Assembly: GCF_007993755.1 (NCBI RefSeq)
Contig: NZ_CP042467.1
Coordinates: forward strand, 5,418,001 to 5,482,000
Length of the DNA stretch: 64,000 bases
Source: Microvenator marinus
Lineage (GTDB): Bacteria > Myxococcota_A > Bradymonadia > Bradymonadales > Bradymonadaceae
Reading direction: 5' to 3'
How positions within the stretch are numbered: the first letter of the stretch is position 1; every line of letters starts with the position of its first letter. Shown here piece after piece: positions 52,201 to 61,600 of this stretch. A program made the position numbers and the translations under genes. Under the pieces are notes generated by a model. It did not search any database. It was not told where the DNA came from and saw only the letters and a list, made by a program, of their open reading frames with translations.

Positions 52201-53256
52201 GTTCAGAATGAACGTATCTGGCGGTGGCTGGAAATGCAGCCCGGAGCAGTCGCCATCCATCTCACGTTGGCTACGCCAGAGTCGATTGCCCTGGTGCTCT
52301 CAATTGAAGATGACGAGCGGACGATAGAGGTGTTTGGTCTCGATACGACCCGCGAGAATCTGGAGAGAACGTCTCAGCCCACAGCCGTTCAAATTCAGCG
52401 GATATGTCAGCGGATCTTGGCAGAACTTCCAGAAACACCAAGTGCTGTTCTCTGGCAGCCCGGGCCAACGATGCGATATATTCCGACCCGAGAAGTGTGG
52501 GGAAAACTTCCTGTGGCGGTCGCTTCGTCGTTGGTAAACACCCTTCCAAAGAATGAGGAGCAAGCGAGGCAAGGTGTGCTCATTGTTCTTGCCGACCCTG
52601 GTCAAGGCAGAGAGCACGCGGAGCTTGATGAGTTCGGCTTAGACGCGATCAGAGCCATCGAGCCTCTCGCCAACAAATTCGGCCCCGTTCGAATCCTCGC
52701 GAGCCGAGGTGCGACGTTTGGGAGAGCGCTACACGACATTGACAGGGTCTTGCCTGAACCGGCTTCGGCGGAAAACGTTTTGAAGCATGCCAGAACAAGT
52801 GAGTTTGTGATTTTCATTGCGCATGGGGATGTCCCAAATCCAGATGATGCGGCGCTTGTATGCATTGGAGAAGATGGGGAGTGCGAGCCGTTGGATGTAA
52901 AGCGACTTCAGCAGTCTCGTCGCGCTTTCGCGGGGTCCAAGCTTATCCTACTTTCCTGCGAGACTGGCAGGACCACCGATTCGCTCGCACGGGAAGGTGG
53001 GATTGCAGGCGTTCTCATCGCGGCGGGAGCCGAATTTGTTGTAGCACCATTGGCACCTGTCTATATCGGAGTGGCAACGAGGGTTTGTGTGGATGTGTTA
53101 AGCGGGCTATTGAAGGGAATTCCGCCGTGGAGAGTGTTACCAAACGGAGACCCGATTGAGGCTGGTGGACCAACTCTGGGCCCAGTGCGCTCGTCGAAAG
53201 CGAAGGCCGCTGAGGAAGCGCAACACTATTCAAGCTACGTGGTCTGGGTTGCGTGA
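49216..53256 (+). CDS. Large helical-repeat protein with a C-terminal CHAT protease domain
   Basis: A 1346-residue protein. Residues 1-900 are mostly helical, with TPR-like repeats in the second half (AHHNLGAALRRAGQFGDARV; AVELERANAAFSHLFYLCGL). The last 350 residues form a CHAT (caspase-like) domain: an AVLWQPGPTMRYIPTREVWG strand, the catalytic His in FVIFIAHGDVPN (about 1200), and the Cys in LILLSCETGRTTDS (about 1245). CHAT proteases are effectors in several conflict systems and are activated by infection sensors. It is transcribed away from MoxR-vWA and its end overlaps the convergent operon by 27 bases. Confidence 0.88.
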   Translation: MPEINELLEKLDKGSDRFEWERIYGNWEGSCTRDEAYEVFASGRPYREWFGFRFDAGPPGTRLPNPADAFLAITGESGGSPLDAYSVVFYGPVFPASQLSSDWCPFFWRVTLAAAKSDGTWFARWLAARACLAQFAFGCIEGAFALADMFGQSEGGRRHLRLVSEFELVRDSPESLKSPWIRQAATELWRHAALPIMPELPGPVEFDDDRDSILQLLRERGAKALLELIEGFVSRTATVSAHLLRGEETLRATEDYIPNPTPSRLEEASKKIPSVELSGLLFRFLNSIAMKVVGPHTVVVFAALRDQLAGHWLEGYWRPIITMALCDFLGDNPAFTEQRGVWLTEICESAESSLLLGDCLYNLALLKHSNGVNGAAELLCRAADVAIEISYPDLLLATAETLARMGETSLELSLVQGWYSWLSEIDVLTAVELERANAAFSHLFYLCGLSGTADPVSETSDGKFEHKYFYVFKMPWSFSGESNQSLVRKISEVKEGTIEHAEILAELARRGLREVSEARAASESTRVAIRRQTAFEGILGWMRLAQIWGPEDHRNDPVRDFAFTAEIAREALAGVSGTELSIVFEVSLKILLARSLRYSQAGNRDENFTEAKESYLKISEMPTATNADRGNALFNVAELVMDWANAPLNERLQWSIDTAKRAIEITDDVPLANRYKSILLNWLAISADKGNEEALEEAQALMSKMDFDVLPKSHWGTVFLHFGNVQASVARRKGPKDEAEVWQKVIREHGEHFSPSQFSSAHHNLGAALRRAGQFGDARVSLEKASVVRSTGTDPRHYYETELELALLETERLPNGVLLERPALERALDHYRSARNAAQRLGPSEELVQVALFQGRFLGQLDNNPWVGEMSDEVWEIVDESLPFIILNTDLREQVAWMILGLGIRVVIAHAARTRHLKRHGFRLGGREAQQVLKWWIRSQHAYLRPIEARLLPSQLAGLPLAAEWGEAVDSENSLRLAELLPALRAVDPSFLDDDVQNERIWRWLEMQPGAVAIHLTLATPESIALVLSIEDDERTIEVFGLDTTRENLERTSQPTAVQIQRICQRILAELPETPSAVLWQPGPTMRYIPTREVWGKLPVAVASSLVNTLPKNEEQARQGVLIVLADPGQGREHAELDEFGLDAIRAIEPLANKFGPVRILASRGATFGRALHDIDRVLPEPASAENVLKHARTSEFVIFIAHGDVPNPDDAALVCIGEDGECEPLDVKRLQQSRRAFAGSKLILLSCETGRTTDSLAREGGIAGVLIAAGAEFVVAPLAPVYIGVATRVCVDVLSGLLKGIPPWRVLPNGDPIEAGGPTLGPVRSSKAKAAEEAQHYSSYVVWVA

Positions 53257-54711
53257 CATATGACGGTATTGAACCCAGATGTCCTCTCGCTGGCTCGCGT
53301 AGCTAAGGCAATCCACCAGTTTTTCGCCTGGAATGGGGGAAGTCCCGACGAGGAGCACCAAATCAAGGTCGCTTTCGTATTCCCAGATGGTCGGGCCATT
53401 GAGCCAATCATCTGTAACCTCGTAGCCCTCCGGGTAACCTGCATCGACAACGAAGAGCCGGGCATGATGTGACTGGTCGTGCCACTGTCTCATTTTGATT
53501 GCGAACTTTGTGCTGACTCCCAATTTAGGTTGTAGCGGCAAGAACGAGGCCGATTTGACGGTTTTCTCCAGTTCGGACAGAACAGTTTTCGCAACATCTG
53601 TTGCCCTAGCTCGGATCTGGTTCGCTAGTCGAATGTACCAGGGTTCCGAAAACATCGAGGCCATGAATGCTTCTGCGGAAGCATCGACTGGTGCGGTGGT
53701 TTGTAGAATGGAACGCCAGGCATGCCCTTGAAGGTTGCGCCAGAGCCTGCCCAACGGTACGTTTTCAACGTACCGCTCAAGATTCGCATCTACAAAAGGT
53801 ATCAGGGCTGGAAACATCTCGGCAGAAATCCAAGCCAACACGGGGTCGAGTTCTTCAACAAAGTGGTCGACCTGTTCCCTCAAGTCTAGTGCGCGAGCAA
53901 CCGCCAAGAGGTCCTCAACGTGATCTAAGGCTTCATTGAGATCGTTTGGGTCTTCATCCTCGATGGCCTTGATGACGGCTTGCTTTCGTCCGTCCCATAC
54001 CAAAGACTCGACCACTTGGGCTCGCAAAGCCTGAGGTATGGTTTCTAGCCGTTCGCGTGCTTCTAAGAGCGCACGTGTGAGACTCTCATCGGGAAGAAGG
54101 GCTTCGCCGTAGCCGATCGCATACGCCAATAGCCAGACATCTGCAGCCGTTGAGATAGGGGTCTCTGTCTTGAGATCGTGTAGAATCGTTTCTCTAAAAT
54201 TCATCCTATGTCCCTTCGACTTCTTTCCGAAATACCTATTTGCATGTTTACGACGCCGTGATTCGTCGAACTTAAGACAGTCTTTCGGAGTCGGTCGATA
54301 GGCTGTCAATACACAATCAGCGTCTGGATTTCTCCCTTTAGTGTCTTTGCCGACCAACAAGAAGACGAAGTCTGGGGAAAGGCAAATCGGCTTTCCGTCC
54401 ACTTGTCTCGCCCAATGACTTCCTGAGTTCAAAAGGGCATTCGTATATGCTGGACGATATCCCTCTTCATGATGCCTATCCAGAAGTTCAGACGTGTTCG
54501 TCAAAATGACGCCATACAAGGTTGGTAACTCCCTGACCACCATCCACTTTTGGCCTGAGACGCGCTCGGCGTCGTGTCGCGCAGCATCTATGTCGAGCTC
54601 ACAGAGCACATCCCATCGCTCCTGTGGGTCGTAAAAATGTTTCCACACCTTATGCCGCGCAAGCTTGACGGGGATGGGTAGAATCTCAGACGGCTTCGGT
54701 AAATCGCTCAT
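53230..54711 (-). CDS. Hypothetical protein of the sigma-like operon, 493 residues
   Basis: The start is set at ATG 54711, overlapping the upstream gene's stop by ATGA. The N-terminal 150 residues are alpha/beta with a beta-hairpin (MVVRELPTLYGVILTNTSEL, PICLSPDFVFLLVGKDTKGR then NPDADCVLTAYRPTPKD). The middle is helical and acidic (AIEDEDPNDLNEALDHVEDL), and the C-terminus ends in an aromatic-rich strand region (DLVLLVGTSPIPGEKLVD). No known catalytic motif. It follows the sigma-like gene and probably acts with it. The family is not recognised. Confidence 0.7.
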   Translation of the reverse strand: MSDLPKPSEILPIPVKLARHKVWKHFYDPQERWDVLCELDIDAARHDAERVSGQKWMVVRELPTLYGVILTNTSELLDRHHEEGYRPAYTNALLNSGSHWARQVDGKPICLSPDFVFLLVGKDTKGRNPDADCVLTAYRPTPKDCLKFDESRRRKHANRYFGKKSKGHRMNFRETILHDLKTETPISTAADVWLLAYAIGYGEALLPDESLTRALLEARERLETIPQALRAQVVESLVWDGRKQAVIKAIEDEDPNDLNEALDHVEDLLAVARALDLREQVDHFVEELDPVLAWISAEMFPALIPFVDANLERYVENVPLGRLWRNLQGHAWRSILQTTAPVDASAEAFMASMFSEPWYIRLANQIRARATDVAKTVLSELEKTVKSASFLPLQPKLGVSTKFAIKMRQWHDQSHHARLFVVDAGYPEGYEVTDDWLNGPTIWEYESDLDLVLLVGTSPIPGEKLVDCLSYASQREDIWVQYRHMSRNPDHVA

Positions 54712-55385
54712 ACTTGAACTCCCAAACATGCCTTCAACTCATTCTCCGCGGTTTTGCGAGCCTTTCTAAATCGATCGAGTCGTCGTTCTCGTGCTTCTGC
54801 ATCCGACGAGCCCTTATCGGGCTCAATAATGAGTGAGAGTTGATAACTCCGATTCAGGGAATCTTCAGCATCCACAACACCATCTATTCGGCTTCGAATC
54901 ACATTCTGGTCACATTCATGCACCTGACCCAAGTAAGAAATTTCTTCACCGGTGATGGCTGAGTCCAAGTAGTAGAGCTTCAGGACCAGGCGTCGTTTCA
55001 AAGTCAGCTTTTCAAGACAGTCACGAACAGGGAGCATCGCATTGGAAATCGACCTCTGATCCTCGATGTCGGTCAAATGAGTCGTTAGCCAATTCTCTTC
55101 TCGCTCGCGTCCAGCGATCGTGGCCTTTTGTTCATCAAGGACTTTGTTCCGAACAGCTTTTCGGAGCCAGGCCTTCGGTGACTTAACAGCTGCGCCCAGT
55201 TTGGTCGGACAAGTGTGCAGTTTCAGAAGCACAGTCTGCAGAGCATCATGGTTGTGCTCTGGCACAACGCGGGCAAGCTCGACATATAGAAAACGGAAAG
55301 TCCGTTCTCCCAAGACTCGATCCCGTGTCACACCGTACCTGTGCAAGCAGTCCACGACGTTCGTCCAGTTTATCTCTTCTGGCAC
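54708..55385 (-). CDS. Sigma-70-like factor (ECF-type layout), divergent
   Basis: A 225-residue protein that recalls sigma-70 family factors. A region 2-like helix (VVPEHNHDALQTVLLKLHTC then KSPKAWLRKAVRNKVLDE, with the AWLRKAVRN pattern of region 2) and a region 4-like segment (CLEKLTLKRRLVLKLYYLDS then TGEEISYLGQVHECDQNVIR) are seen; the latter has the RLVLKLYYL helix and a helix-turn-helix. Sequences are far from typical ECF factors. The C-terminal tail is long and charged. It is placed in a conflict operon, so it may switch gene expression in response. Confidence 0.7.
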   Translation of the reverse strand: MPEEINWTNVVDCLHRYGVTRDRVLGERTFRFLYVELARVVPEHNHDALQTVLLKLHTCPTKLGAAVKSPKAWLRKAVRNKVLDEQKATIAGREREENWLTTHLTDIEDQRSISNAMLPVRDCLEKLTLKRRLVLKLYYLDSAITGEEISYLGQVHECDQNVIRSRIDGVVDAEDSLNRSYQLSLIIEPDKGSSDAEARERRLDRFRKARKTAENELKACLGVQV

Positions 55386-55451
55386 TTAACACTCCTTAAA
55401 TGCAGAGTATGACTTGGTCGTTCGTGGCAGACAATAGATCCACCTGAGAGC

Positions 55452-55751
55452 TCAATTGAGGAAAGGACTCAAACGTCCGAAAAATCTACGGGACCCGACG
55501 CTCATTGCTGTGAGAGAGTATCTGTCCCTACCAGATTTCCGGATTCTGAATTTAACCAAATCAACGTTGACGTTTTGAATGTGTAGGGTTTCACATTCAC
55601 CTGAATCTAGAAAAATCGTACCTTTAGCAGACACAATCCAAATTCCGACTCCGTGCAGATACGCGTCAAATATAGCGTCCATACAGATGCTGAATTTCTT
55701 ATGCGTGGTAAGCCAAACATAAGGCTTTAAACGCCCATTCTTCCGTGACAT
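55452..55751 (-). CDS. Small hypothetical protein, 99 residues
   Basis: The ATG at 55751 overlaps the previous stop (TGATG), with a GGGGGTG ribosome site. The product is beta-rich and FecR-like or PilZ-like at a glance (KKFSICMDAIFDAYLHGVGI, SAKGTIFLDSGECETLHIQN), but no family is assigned. It lies between a 138-residue protein and the sigma-like gene and is likely co-transcribed. Function unknown. Confidence 0.6.
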   Translation of the reverse strand: MSRKNGRLKPYVWLTTHKKFSICMDAIFDAYLHGVGIWIVSAKGTIFLDSGECETLHIQNVNVDLVKFRIRKSGRDRYSLTAMSVGSRRFFGRLSPFLN

Positions 55752-56164
55752 CACTCACCCCCTTGAACTGTTAACGTTGACAAGAAGGACTGTAAGCGGG
55801 AAACCTCGGATGAATTCAAGTCCGCGGGTAGAGGTAGGGTTACAACCAATCCAGGTCTCAGCGGGAATCTGAAATCGATCAGATCAATTTTCTCCAGTCC
55901 AATAGTCACTGTTTCAAGTCGAGGTTGCGAAGGTCCGCCATTCTCTTGATCAGGTTCTGGCTCAGGATGGAACGCTAGTCGCGTTTCGTGACCCTTCCGG
56001 CCCACAATGTATTTCCCCAGACCACCGGCCCCCTCCTTCAGGTACGACCGCAATTCGTCTTCTGGGTGAAACACCTGCCGTAGTTCATCGAACGTCACTT
56101 CCTGCACTTCAGATTGTCGCCTTCTTAAGTATCGATCCAGTTCTTTTCTTGCCAGACTTACCAT
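55751..56164 (-). CDS. Small hypothetical protein, 137 residues
   Basis: The start at ATG 56164 (MVSLARKELDRYLRRRQSEV) is preferred over longer starts because it begins a helix and has AGGTCAAG just upstream. The body includes VTFDELRQVFHPEDELRSYL, GAGGLGKYIVGRKGHETRLA, and an Ile/Pro strand end. It heads the operon with the sigma-like gene. No family recognised. Confidence 0.6.
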   Translation of the reverse strand: MVSLARKELDRYLRRRQSEVQEVTFDELRQVFHPEDELRSYLKEGAGGLGKYIVGRKGHETRLAFHPEPEPDQENGGPSQPRLETVTIGLEKIDLIDFRFPLRPGLVVTLPLPADLNSSEVSRLQSFLSTLTVQGGE

Positions 56165-56605
56165 CTTGACCTCCGTATATCTTGGCAAGCTAGACACCGG
56201 GCGGAATAGAGTCAAGTCTTATTTTGTGTATGGCGTAAAAAACCACATAAGACATAAGTGGGTTGGCAAGTATACGGCATTTCGATGGAGACCCAGTGAG
56301 CGCTGCAGCGAGTCGATCATGCTTAAGTTAACTAAATATGGGGTGGGCCAGATACTCGCGAGAAAGTTTTTTCTGGAAACAGTGGGTCCTCGCCTCTGCG
56401 ATTTCTATTTCCTTTTTTTCAGTTCTTGAATTTATGTGGATGTAACTGACATTGGGATGTTTTGAATTTAGCCAAAAAATCATCAAAATGAGTGGCTTTT
56501 AATTTCATAGAGTTTTAGGGATTTCATTTATATTAGTATCTGAGATCATCTGTTTCGTGAAGCCGAGCAAGGCACTCGCGCCTGTGAAGGCCGCCGAAGA
56601 GGGAT
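56165..56605. other. 441-bp AT-rich region, no supported gene
   Basis: Lies upstream of the sigma-like operon and downstream of the helicase pair. The stretch is notably AT-rich (about 56300-56540, with TTTCATTTATATTAG and TCATAGAGTTTTAGG), unlike the flanking coding DNA. No gene with normal composition was found. The strong AT content fits a promoter region for the minus-strand operon; no -35/-10 pair is claimed. An 87-codon frame at 56166-56429 is rejected as non-coding. Confidence 0.5.
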
Positions 56606-58651
56606 TCATATGAATTCGCTAGGCTCGCCAACATAGGTGACAACCAAGTCCTGCCGAGCCCGCGTGGTCGCGACGTAGAGGAGGTTGCGTTCGCGGGCCA
56701 TAGCTTCGTCGCGCTCCGCATCATCCGAGGCATTTGAAAGCACCCAGGTAAGGGGAACAGTACCGCGCTCGCAACCCATCACCACCACTGCTTTGAACTC
56801 GAGGCCCTTCGCGTTATGCATGGTGCCTAGGCTTATAGCCTCCGGAATGACGGTCTCTTCGCTCTTAAGCCAATGGTATGGAACATTTAGTTGGCTTAAA
56901 GCCTGTTCTGCGCGTTCCACCAACACCTTCTTCTTCACTCGGCCCAAAATTGCGATGTCTTTCGGCTGCATACCCTCATCAAGCCAAGTCTTGATCTGGG
57001 TCACCACGAATCGGATCTCGTCGTCGGCTGAGGGAAAGCCTTTGATTACGGGCGCTTCGCCCTGAAGCAAAGAGACCGTCCCCCGAGATAGCTCCTGACC
57101 TCCATGCTCACGCATGTTGGGTGGCATCAGTCCATCGGCAAACCGACGAATCTGTTCCGTAGTTCGGTAGTTCACCTTCAGATTGGTAGAACGTCCGACC
57201 ACCTCTATCCCAACGTCTCGCCACGAGAACGGGCGTTGATAAAGCTGTTGACCACTATCTCCGACCAAGAAGACATCGTTTGTGCCTGTCCCCACAAGGG
57301 CACGCACCAACCTGAGCTCGGCAGGGCCAAAGTCCTGGCTTTCATCCACGATGATATGGTCCCAGCGATGAGTTCCGTCATCCAGCGCCTCAATGCATGA
57401 GTAGCAGAGCTGGTTCCACGTAGATTTGCCCTGGGAACTCAGCAGCTCTCGTACGCGCTCAAAAACCCTCCAAACGGCAAGTCGAGTTCTCGCATCCAGA
57501 GGCGTGCCACGACCTTTACGGGGAAATCCACGATAGTCATCCCAAGTCTCAATCCCCCAACTGTCAACCACACTCTCCCATTCGGACATGAGGAATCCCA
57601 AACTCATTCCACTGGAATCCAGAGAACTCTTCGCTTGAGCCATCAGGTCACTCAAGCCATCTCGATCGACAGCCTGAAATCTTCGCCCCAAATCATCCAC
57701 CCATATCTGACGTGCCAAGGCATGTAGATTGGTGATCCGCAGCCTTTGGCGCTCCTCTGTGTCCCTTCCCATCAGAATATTTGCGCTGAGCTCCAAGCGG
57801 CTTGCCAATGTGCTCGAGAACGTGGTGAAGAGCACACGGCCCTCAGGAGCCTCCCTGAGCAATTTGTAGGCGCGATGCAGGGCAACTACCGTCTTTCCCG
57901 TTCCTGCCCCTCCTGAGACGTATGCAGGCCCATTATAGGTCCTTTGGAGAGCACGCTCTTGTGTTGGATGTAAAAAGGTCGTCCAGCGCTCCCAGGGCCA
58001 CTCCAGCGCGCGATAAAGCTCCGTCTGATTCTCCACCACCCGGAAACGCCTCTGCGTATCGGGATGGGCAAACGGATCGACCGTCGGCAAGACATTGGGA
58101 ATCTCGACCACCTCACCAGCAGCAAGCCGCATCAAGCGCTCAGCCGCCTCTTGTGGCAGGCGTTCGAGCGTATCAAGGAGGTTCGAGTCCGTAACGTACT
58201 TCAGAGGCTCGAGCCAGCTTTCAGGCACCCCAAGCTTATGAAGATAGCTGGGCTCAAATCGCCCAAAGATGGGTGGTTCCACAACTTGCTGACGGACAAC
58301 CTGCTGAACGATTTCTTCACGTCGTTCAATCAGTTCCACCAGCTGGGTCGCGCCAGTCTCAGGGTGCACTTCAATTTGTCGCCCCTTGGCCCACTCATAC
58401 GCAGCGTCATGATGGTCCGTGTAGCAAAGCATCATAAGATCGCCGTCCTTGTAGACGATGATGCGAATGTCCATGTTGACATAGACAGTCCAGAAACGCT
58501 TTTCCTTCAACCCCTGGAGCCTGTGAAATTGATGGCTTGGGTTTTGGTGGTCCGTCTGAAAGTCAAAGGCCCGCTGCTTCACCAGGGTCTGGTCCCCTTT
58601 GCTCAGCTTGTCGAGACCTTTCTGGAAGGTGTCGGCGATCGCGAATCTCAT
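56606..58651 (-). CDS. RelE/ParE-like domain fused to a UvrD-type superfamily 1 helicase
   Basis: A 681-residue fusion. Residues 1-90 match a RelE/ParE fold: FAIADTFQKGLDKLSKGDQT, LQGLKEKRFWTVYVNMDIRI and IIVYKDGDLMMLCYTDHHDA. The rest is a UvrD/PcrA-like helicase: Walker A GGAGTGKT near 250, Walker B HIIVDESQDF, motif III GDSGQQLYQ, motif V GTMHNAKGLEFKAVVVMG and motif VI LLYVATTRARQDLVV. RelE-helicase fusions occur in defence islands. It overlaps the large DUF1998 helicase gene by 4 bases, so both are made together. Confidence 0.9.
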   Translation of the reverse strand: MRFAIADTFQKGLDKLSKGDQTLVKQRAFDFQTDHQNPSHQFHRLQGLKEKRFWTVYVNMDIRIIVYKDGDLMMLCYTDHHDAAYEWAKGRQIEVHPETGATQLVELIERREEIVQQVVRQQVVEPPIFGRFEPSYLHKLGVPESWLEPLKYVTDSNLLDTLERLPQEAAERLMRLAAGEVVEIPNVLPTVDPFAHPDTQRRFRVVENQTELYRALEWPWERWTTFLHPTQERALQRTYNGPAYVSGGAGTGKTVVALHRAYKLLREAPEGRVLFTTFSSTLASRLELSANILMGRDTEERQRLRITNLHALARQIWVDDLGRRFQAVDRDGLSDLMAQAKSSLDSSGMSLGFLMSEWESVVDSWGIETWDDYRGFPRKGRGTPLDARTRLAVWRVFERVRELLSSQGKSTWNQLCYSCIEALDDGTHRWDHIIVDESQDFGPAELRLVRALVGTGTNDVFLVGDSGQQLYQRPFSWRDVGIEVVGRSTNLKVNYRTTEQIRRFADGLMPPNMREHGGQELSRGTVSLLQGEAPVIKGFPSADDEIRFVVTQIKTWLDEGMQPKDIAILGRVKKKVLVERAEQALSQLNVPYHWLKSEETVIPEAISLGTMHNAKGLEFKAVVVMGCERGTVPLTWVLSNASDDAERDEAMARERNLLYVATTRARQDLVVTYVGEPSEFI

Positions 58652-61600
58652 TCCACCTCCAAATGCCTGCGCAAAAAGTCCTTAACTCCATTCACATCCG
58701 TGTCCGGTGTGATTACCAAAGCATCACCAGAGTCTGGACCGCCATCCCGAAGCTCAATCCGACGATTCTCATTGAACCAGGCCATCAACACTCGCGCGCC
58801 AGTCGCCCGGGAACCCTCCATGATGTCTTCGCCTACAATCTGAGGACCGGGAAAGTCGTTCCTCAATGCACTCACAAGGGGGGCCCACTCGCTTCCAATC
58901 AGATAAGCGACGTCAACCCAAGCGTCTGTTCCCGCTGCAGGGGCAGTGGGGGCCATCTCTTCAAACCACGACAAGTCACCTCTGATTCGATCGGCCGCAT
59001 CCCGTCCCATCAACAAACGCGCCAACATTTGGAAAGTCCTACCCATCGCTGTTTGGTCGGTAAGTGCGCTGAACTCAATCTCCAAAACCCGATATCCACG
59101 CGCCTCAAGTTCCTGACGGATTCCAAGCTCGCGTTGACGCTCCTGCACAGGATCTGGGCCATACTTGGTCTGTCCATCTAGGTAGATACAGATCCCGTCA
59201 AACATCTCATTTGGGTCGTCAAAGTAGAAGTCTGGGAACGTCCTGCCAAGAGGATGACCAAGGTCGATCTCCTTTTGTGCAATGGGCTCGGGGAATCCTG
59301 CACGCTTCATCATATGAGCCAGAATTTCTTCAGCGCGATTCGTGATTTCCCCGGACTGAGATTCTGTCGGAAGCCGGGCAGGAATGTCATGCTTGAATTC
59401 AATATGCGCCCCTTCGCGGTCAAAGAACTCAATTGCAGAATGGCGATTCAAGTGCCTGTGATAATGGGCGTTGCGATAGGTCAACAAACAATCCACGCAG
59501 GCAGAGCCACAGTCCGAAGCGCAAGTTTCCAAGAGCTCCTTCGCAGCTTCGATTACCTCCGGCCACCGCGCCAACATCTGTTCGAGCAAGCCCGAACCAC
59601 CTGGCATCGGATCGTAAAGAACCATGTCCACATGGGTGCCGCCCGCATATCCCATTGCCAGGAGTTGTAGATCATCAATCTCCATTTCGAGGACCTGTGA
59701 AGCCCCCTGTCGTAGCGCCTCAAGCACGCTATGGCCGACCTTCCGATCTGCAACATGTTGGAAGGTCAAAGCATCAGCGATGACATCTGCAAAGATCCCT
59801 ATCTTGTACGGTGTCTGTCCACAGCGCTCTCTATGAGCCTCCTGAAACTTCTTCAGATGCTCGTCTGGAATGAACGGAGAACGGCTCTGTCCACACACCG
59901 TGCAAATTGGGAAACCAAGTTGCTGGGTCGCAACCATTCCGGAAGGGCCTACATTTACCAGCCGCATATGGACGGAACGTCGCCATAGAATCTCTGAGCG
60001 ACCCCAATCAAACGCACGGCCTTCTTCGTGGCGTTCCAGCTCATAACCATAGACCGCCGATGGAAGTTGGAACCGATAATCTTCATCATCGGAGATACTT
60101 GCGAAATGAGGAAGCTGCACATCACAAACGGGCACAGCGGCGAGGTGTGATTCGCTAACACGTTGCGCGTCTTGGGGGCGTCCGGCACCACGCTCAACTA
60201 CTGCCTCGTTCGCAATATCCACTTGGAACACAGTGGGATCTTCCGGTGAGAGTTGAAAATACCGAGGCGCAAACCGGTGTCCATTTGCATAAATCAGGTT
60301 TCCTGGGATGTACTCTCGAAGGGCCATCGCCGGTGCACGCCGGATGATCCAATCGCGCATTCGATATTCATTCTCAGGCGCGATATGCGTCGCAGCAATT
60401 GCACCGTTATCAAGACCATAACCCGGCAGATAGCCTTCAGCGGCCAAGACTGCGTAGGTGTAAGTATCGTCGAACCCTTCGGCCTGATTTCCTCGTCTTG
60501 TCACCTCGCCTTTGAGCTTCTTTACAAGCTTGTCGCACCGACGCCAGAGCTCTTGATCCTCTTCTACCAGAGTCCCTTGCTCCCTACGGCGCACGTCCAA
60601 TCTATCCAATTGTCCAAGTGCCCAACGAAGACGTCGGTCCAATCGTCGAATGACCGACTCCAATTCTTCTGGCATCTCGGAAATAGCGGTGCGCAAGGTT
60701 GCCTCACTCACCACAACCTCATCTGTTTCCGGCCAACCTTGAGCAAAAGCTTCCACCACATGTGCCAGAAGACCTTCTAAGTGCTTGCTCGTCAGCGTCC
60801 GCAAAGGACTCACATCAAAGAGACTCAAGAGCACTCGGCCTTGCTCATCAAAGAGGTACCCGCGAATCTGATGGGGAAAGGTGCGGCCAAGCGCCTCTTT
60901 GATTTCCGCACGATCGAACTCACTTAAATCCGACGATCGCGCCCATTTATGCAAGAGCCCGAGAACCGCTGAATGAACATGCTTCTTGACCATTACGGCA
61001 TTCTTCAGGTTGAAGCTCGGTGGCGTTATCAAGCCCCCCAACATCTTCAAAGGATCCGCAAAATAGGCGCGGTCGTGGCTCGCTGGGCGCGCGTACGTGA
61101 GGTTCACGGCCATTCTGTGACGTCGACCCGCGCGACCTGCACGCTGCCAGTAATTGGCAGGCAAAGGCGGTACATTGCGCATCAACACAGAGTCCAAGGC
61201 CCCAATATCAACCCCCAACTCGAGCGTCGGTGTGGACACAACCACGTTTACCCGCTCTCCGCTTCCCTTAAAGAGTCGCTCAATCACCTCACGATCCTCC
61301 GCCGGGACCTGAGCGGAGTGCTCACGCGGACGCACCATCACGAAATTCTCTTTCAAGAGCGTAAGGTCGTAGTCATCATCGTTATCGGGCTTGAATTCTA
61401 GGGTGCCGTCGCAATGCCATCCCATACACACACTATGTGGCGCGGACCGAGCATAACCCCGCCGGCATTTCCTACATTGCCAAACACCAGTATGTGGCAC
61501 GAGAAGGAGGCTATCCGAATCTATCTGATGGGTGCCAGCACTCCCAACCAGCGCTTCGCCACGTCCTCCAAGAAGAGTAACTTGTTTCAAGATTGCAGTT

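Noticed and set aside
58064-59181. Plus-strand frames opposite the helicase genes
   Set aside because: Shadows of the strongly coding minus-strand helicases.
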